From Acidimicrobiaceae bacterium RAAP-2 (GTDB taxonomy: Bacteria; Actinomycetota; Acidimicrobiia; Acidimicrobiales; RAAP-2), in the NCBI GenBank assembly GCA_001443545.1, contig LMAD01000038.1, positions 1 to 16,431 on the forward strand: DNA of 16,431 nucleotides, given 5' to 3'. The notes beneath the pieces are model-generated. The model was given only the letters and a program-made list of their open reading frames with translations, was not told where the DNA came from and did no database searches. Below are positions 13,968 through 16,431 of the stretch, piece after piece; the stretch's first letter is position 1; every line of letters starts with the position of its first letter. The position numbers and the translations under genes were made by a program.

Positions 13968-15020
13968 TTAACCGAACGCAGGGTTTGTCACGTAGAGCGA
14001 CGAGCCGGTCCACACGATGCTGGTAGACGATGCGATCCGTTCCAGCCGCAAGTAGGGCCGAAGGGAACGAGCGAGCGCGAGGGCTGCCACTCCTGATCCC
14101 ACGATTGGGTTGGCGCCGTGATCGCCGAGCACCACCGCGTACGCCGTCACGGTCTGACCGCCCACTACGAAGTTGATTGCCATCACGTCACATCCTCCGG
14201 CGGCGCCCGTGAATCCGGACTTCACCCCAATCACACCGCCTTCACCGACGAAGGGGGTGTAGGAACCCACGACGCCCGCTCCGGGCAGGTTGACCTGGGG
14301 CAGCGTGACGATGTCACGTACGATCGGTTCGGCATTCATCAGGTCGATCGCGAGCGTCGTCTGATCTCTCGCGGTGGAGACGTCGCGGCTATCGATTCCC
14401 GTGATTTCGACGTAGTGGGTCGAACGAAGACCGAGAACACGCGCGTCACGATTCATCACCCTCACGAATGTTGCGGTGGACCACCCCGTCAACTCGACCA
14501 GCAGGTGCGCGTAGTCCCCCGCGGAGTGCACCAGCAAGCCCCGCAAGAGGGTCCCCTCGCACAACGTCATGCCCTGAACGAGGCGCACGTTCGACTGATC
14601 GGTCGCCAAATCGTTTTGATAGACCGCGAAATCACCAGCACTCACGACCCGACACGGCCCGCGTTGCTGGATTGTGAGGGGTAGGCGATGCAGAATGACC
14701 CAGGTCGTCATGAGTTTGGTGATGCTGGCAATCGATACCCGCGGCTGATATGAGGACGCCGCGGAGACGTGCAGCTGCGGGATCGCCACCGCGGCGCTCT
14801 CCCCAGCGGGCCACGCGAGGACGGTGGGACGCGCAATGGTCGTGGTCGTGGTGGGGACCGTCGTCGTGGTCGTGGTGGGGACCGTCGTCGTGGTCGTGGT
14901 CGTACCGGCCGATCGACTTGAGAACGCGCCGGCGGGCTCAATCACACTGAACAGCCCCACCAGCACACTGACGATTGAAAGGGCTACGACGCGTCCACGG
15001 CGATTCCACAAGACGCTCAC
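13968..15020 (-). CDS. Secreted S11-family serine peptidase (D-alanyl-D-alanine carboxypeptidase-like)
   Basis: This 350-aa penicillin-binding-protein-fold enzyme would trim D-Ala from peptidoglycan stems outside the membrane. A signal peptide covers about residues 1-32 (basic start, hydrophobic core, AGA end), and a Thr-rich stalk of TTTTTTVP units runs from about 40 to 61. The SxxK motif is SITK (Ser99, Lys102). The SxN position reads SAG (166-168), lacking the Asn, and KTG is KSG (267-269). The changed second motif means activity may be altered or the protein may act as a binding or regulatory factor. The GTG start has no Shine-Dalgarno sequence, but TACAGT stands exactly 6 nt upstream, indicating a leaderless mRNA. 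It is divergent from the L,D-transpeptidase gene, which has the same promoter layout and a similar stalk. Confidence 0.88.
   Translation of the reverse strand: MSVLWNRRGRVVALSIVSVLVGLFSVIEPAGAFSSRSAGTTTTTTTVPTTTTTTVPTTTTTIARPTVLAWPAGESAAVAIPQLHVSAASSYQPRVSIASITKLMTTWVILHRLPLTIQQRGPCRVVSAGDFAVYQNDLATDQSNVRLVQGMTLCEGTLLRGLLVHSAGDYAHLLVELTGWSTATFVRVMNRDARVLGLRSTHYVEITGIDSRDVSTARDQTTLAIDLMNAEPIVRDIVTLPQVNLPGAGVVGSYTPFVGEGGVIGVKSGFTGAAGGCDVMAINFVVGGQTVTAYAVVLGDHGANPIVGSGVAALALARSLRPYLRLERIASSTSIVWTGSSLYVTNPAFG
14842..14900 (-). repeat. 24-bp tandem repeat encoding the TTTTTTVP stalk
   Basis: A 24-bp unit occurs twice without mismatch (14842-14865 and 14866-14889) and is followed by a partial third copy. 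Each unit adds eight residues, so copy-number changes would lengthen or shorten the stalk without breaking the frame. Confidence 0.8.
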
Positions 15021-15161
15021 CTGATTACTGTACTGTCATCGGTTCCCAATAGTTCATCGGCTTGAGTCGTCATCGACTTGATGGCGAATCTTCGTGGTGC
15101 GAGCGGGAATACTAGGCCAACCTGCCGCTAGAAGTTTCGATTCGACCAGTAATCTTTCTAC
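15021..15161. promoter_or_regulatory. Divergent promoter region with two leaderless-type -10 boxes
   Basis: For the minus-strand peptidase, TACAGT (15027-15032) ends 6 nt before the GTG at 15020. For the plus-strand L,D-transpeptidase, TAATCT (15150-15155) ends 6 nt before the GTG at 15162. Transcription would start at or next to the start codon on both sides. No clear TTGACA-like -35 was found for either. The 94 bp between the boxes could hold a shared regulator site, but none stands out. Confidence 0.6.
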
Positions 15162-16079
15162 GTGAACCTCCGCCGACCACGAGCCTTGTCGCCCATGATT
15201 GTTTCGTCGGCCGTCGCCGGATTACTCCTGATGAACGTACCTGCTGGAGCATCGTCGGTCGGACGGAACACGAGCGCCGGTTCCGTGGCCAACGTGCCGT
15301 ACTCGCTCCTGCTCGAAGATCAGCTCCTCGCGACGCTGCATTACTTGCCAGTAGCCTTCGTTCCTACCGTGAACCGACCGAAGCCCGTTCCGACCACCAC
15401 CAGCGTTCCCACGACCACCGCGCCGACCACGACGTCATCGACCACGACCACGACCAAGGCGCCCGCGCTCAAGCACCGCGCGCTGGTCCGACCGCTGGCG
15501 TTAACCCTGCGAAAGGGCCGCTACGTCTGGCGCTTCCCGAACCTGCCGGCGGCCTTCCGTTCGCAGTGGCGAGTCGGGACCTCGAACATCGTGTTGAGTG
15601 GTGCGCTCATGCGATTCCAGAACGTGCACAACCTCCCAGTCACCGGATCGATGGATACCCCTAGCTGGCTGACGCTTCTGCGAGCGGTGCTCGCCCGTCA
15701 GTACAACCCAACGAGTTACAACCTCGTCTACGTCCAAGAGACGTTGCCCCAACACCTGACGCTCTTTCAGAACGGCCACCGCACCTTCACCACGCTGGTG
15801 AATACGGGTATCGCCGTGTCACCGACTCAAATCGGCACGCACGCCGTCTATCTTCGCTACACCACGCAGACGATGGCGGGAACCAACCCCAATGGCACGC
15901 ACTACAGCGATCCGGGCATTCCGTGGGTTTCGTACTTCTACGGTGGCGATGCATTGCACGGTTTCATTCGATCTTCGTACGGTTGGCCGCAGAGTCTTGG
16001 CTGCGTGGAAATGCCGTTCATCGACGCCCAGACCCTGTGGCCGCAGACGCCGCTCGGCACGCTCGTGACGGTGCAATAG
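15162..16079 (+). CDS. Secreted L,D-transpeptidase with peptidoglycan-binding domain
   Basis: This 305-aa exported enzyme would make 3-3 peptidoglycan cross-links or attach proteins to the wall. The layout is a signal peptide (about 1-30, ending AGA), a stretch of unknown role (31-72), a Pro/Thr-rich stalk (73-100), a peptidoglycan-binding-1-like repeat (ALMRFQNVHNLPVTGSMDTPSW, 148-169), and a YkuD catalytic domain from about 187 to the end. The catalytic region has His266 in LHGF and SLGCVEM with nucleophile Cys281; most homologues have SHGCVRM, though an SLGC variant exists in actinobacteria. The GTG start has TAATCT 6 nt upstream and no Shine-Dalgarno sequence, as expected for a leaderless mRNA. 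It pairs with the divergent S11 peptidase, which could supply or limit the tetrapeptide donors that L,D-transpeptidases use. Confidence 0.92.
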   Translation: MNLRRPRALSPMIVSSAVAGLLLMNVPAGASSVGRNTSAGSVANVPYSLLLEDQLLATLHYLPVAFVPTVNRPKPVPTTTSVPTTTAPTTTSSTTTTTKAPALKHRALVRPLALTLRKGRYVWRFPNLPAAFRSQWRVGTSNIVLSGALMRFQNVHNLPVTGSMDTPSWLTLLRAVLARQYNPTSYNLVYVQETLPQHLTLFQNGHRTFTTLVNTGIAVSPTQIGTHAVYLRYTTQTMAGTNPNGTHYSDPGIPWVSYFYGGDALHGFIRSSYGWPQSLGCVEMPFIDAQTLWPQTPLGTLVTVQ

Positions 16080-16087
16080 TCTGTTGC

Positions 16088-16103
16088 GCGCGGTCATCCG
16101 CGC
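16088..16103 (+). terminator. GC-rich hairpin directly after the L,D-transpeptidase
   Basis: GCGCGG-TCAT-CCGCGC is a perfect 6-bp stem with a 4-nt loop, starting 9 nt after the stop codon. No T-run follows, as is common for actinobacterial terminators. Confidence 0.5.
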
Positions 16104-16293
16104 CTGACATCCCCGGCACAACTTCGGACTTCATCGTCACTACTCAACGGGCGATGTGGGCCCCTCCGTCACCCTGGTCCAGGAGTCGGCGGCACCGTTG
16201 TCTCGGCCAACCCAAGTTCACGTCACCCGAAACGATCGATCGCTTCTTGCGCTGGTTCTGATCGTCAACACACTCGCCGTTGCCACTGGCGCA

Positions 16294-16324
16294 ATGCCGG
16301 AGCGTAACGGTCGCGCTCCGGCAT
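16294..16324. terminator. Probable bidirectional terminator: perfect 11-bp hairpin
   Basis: ATGCCGGAGCG and CGCTCCGGCAT are perfect inverted copies around a 9-nt loop. The hairpin lies in the gap between the plus-strand L,D-transpeptidase (stop at 16079) and the minus-strand gene ending at 16365, so it could stop transcription from both sides. There is no T-run on either strand. The rest of 16104-16364 shows no convincing gene. Confidence 0.65.
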
Positions 16325-16364
16325 GCCGCCTCGCGTCCTCGTACCGAGCAACCCATCCAAACAG

Positions 16365-16431
16365 TTACTGCAACACCGTGGGAATAGCCGTCGTCGGTGG
16401 CGGTCGCTGTGGCGGTGGCGGTGGCGGTGGC
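16365..16431 (-). CDS. C-terminus of a Pro-rich protein (partial, continues beyond the window)
   Basis: On the minus strand one frame enters from the window edge with seven consecutive Pro codons (alternating CCA/CCG), continues QRPPPTTAIPTVLQ and stops at TAA (16365-16367). The composition fits the flexible Pro/Thr tail of an exported or cell-wall-associated actinobacterial protein. The hairpin 41 nt downstream is a suitable terminator, which supports this frame over the other open minus-strand frame (Ala-Thr repeat) that runs on to 16144. The family cannot be told from 21 residues. Confidence 0.5.
   Translation of the reverse strand, partial: PPPPPPPQRPPPTTAIPTVLQ

Noticed and set aside
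14118..14684. Plus-strand open frame (188 codons)
   Set aside because: It is antisense to the S11 peptidase gene and has no recognisable motif or ribosome-binding site.
16390..16431. GGTGGC repeat as a non-coding satellite or CRISPR-like array
   Set aside because: The unit is 6 bp without spacers and is explained by alternating Pro codons at the end of a minus-strand gene.

Overview
The window looks like a piece of chromosome from a GC-rich actinobacterium. The supporting signs are an ACR3/ArsC arsenic operon with actinobacterial-type ArsR, secreted cell-wall enzymes with long Thr-rich 'VPTTTTTT' linkers, many GTG starts, and TAnnnT boxes lying exactly 6 nt before start codons (leaderless genes). 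The Thr-rich linkers and arsenic genes would suit an Acidimicrobiia-like lineage, but that placement is an inference.

Layout. 1-2715: the possible tail of an unknown gene, a PAP2-type membrane phosphatase, and a two-HKD phospholipase D/cardiolipin-synthase-like protein, both enzymes on the minus strand. 2716-4716: an accessory-looking patch with about 620 bp of non-coding DNA, a translationally coupled pair of tiny genes (38 aa unknown plus a 51 aa DUF6131-like membrane peptide), and a complete IS30-family element (3627-4716) whose transposase is broken by two frameshifts. 4912-5666: tRNA-Val(GAC) and a DEDDh 3'-5' exonuclease. 5785-8886: an SDR dehydrogenase and an APC-superfamily permease as a plus-strand pair, facing a second SDR on the minus strand with one base between the two stop codons. 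8949-9188: what looks like a decayed gene. 9193-11478: a HAD-IIA phosphatase divergent from a radical SAM enzyme of the anaerobic sulfatase-maturase type that carries a C-terminal SEC-C zinc motif. 11456-13864: arsenic operon arsR - dsrE-like - acr3 - arsC on the minus strand. 13968-16079: a divergent cell-wall pair, an S11 (D,D-carboxypeptidase-like) serine peptidase and an L,D-transpeptidase. 16365-16431: Pro-rich C-terminus of a gene that continues outside the window.

How the genes work together. The arsenic block is a coherent resistance unit: ArsC would reduce arsenate, ACR3 would export arsenite and ArsR would repress. A 20-bp inverted repeat between arsR and the dsrE-like gene is a good ArsR operator candidate. 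The S11 peptidase and L,D-transpeptidase share a 141-bp divergent promoter region and similar Thr-rich stalks, so they probably act on peptidoglycan together. The SDR/permease/SDR group may handle one small-molecule substrate, but nothing in the sequence identifies it.

I did not find a clearly new multi-gene defence or mobile system. The items most worth a second look are the leaderless divergent cell-wall pair with altered active-site motifs, the dsrE insertion in the ars operon, the anSME-SEC-C fusion with no sulfatase nearby, the coupled small-gene pair, and the unidentified gene remnant at 8949-9188.
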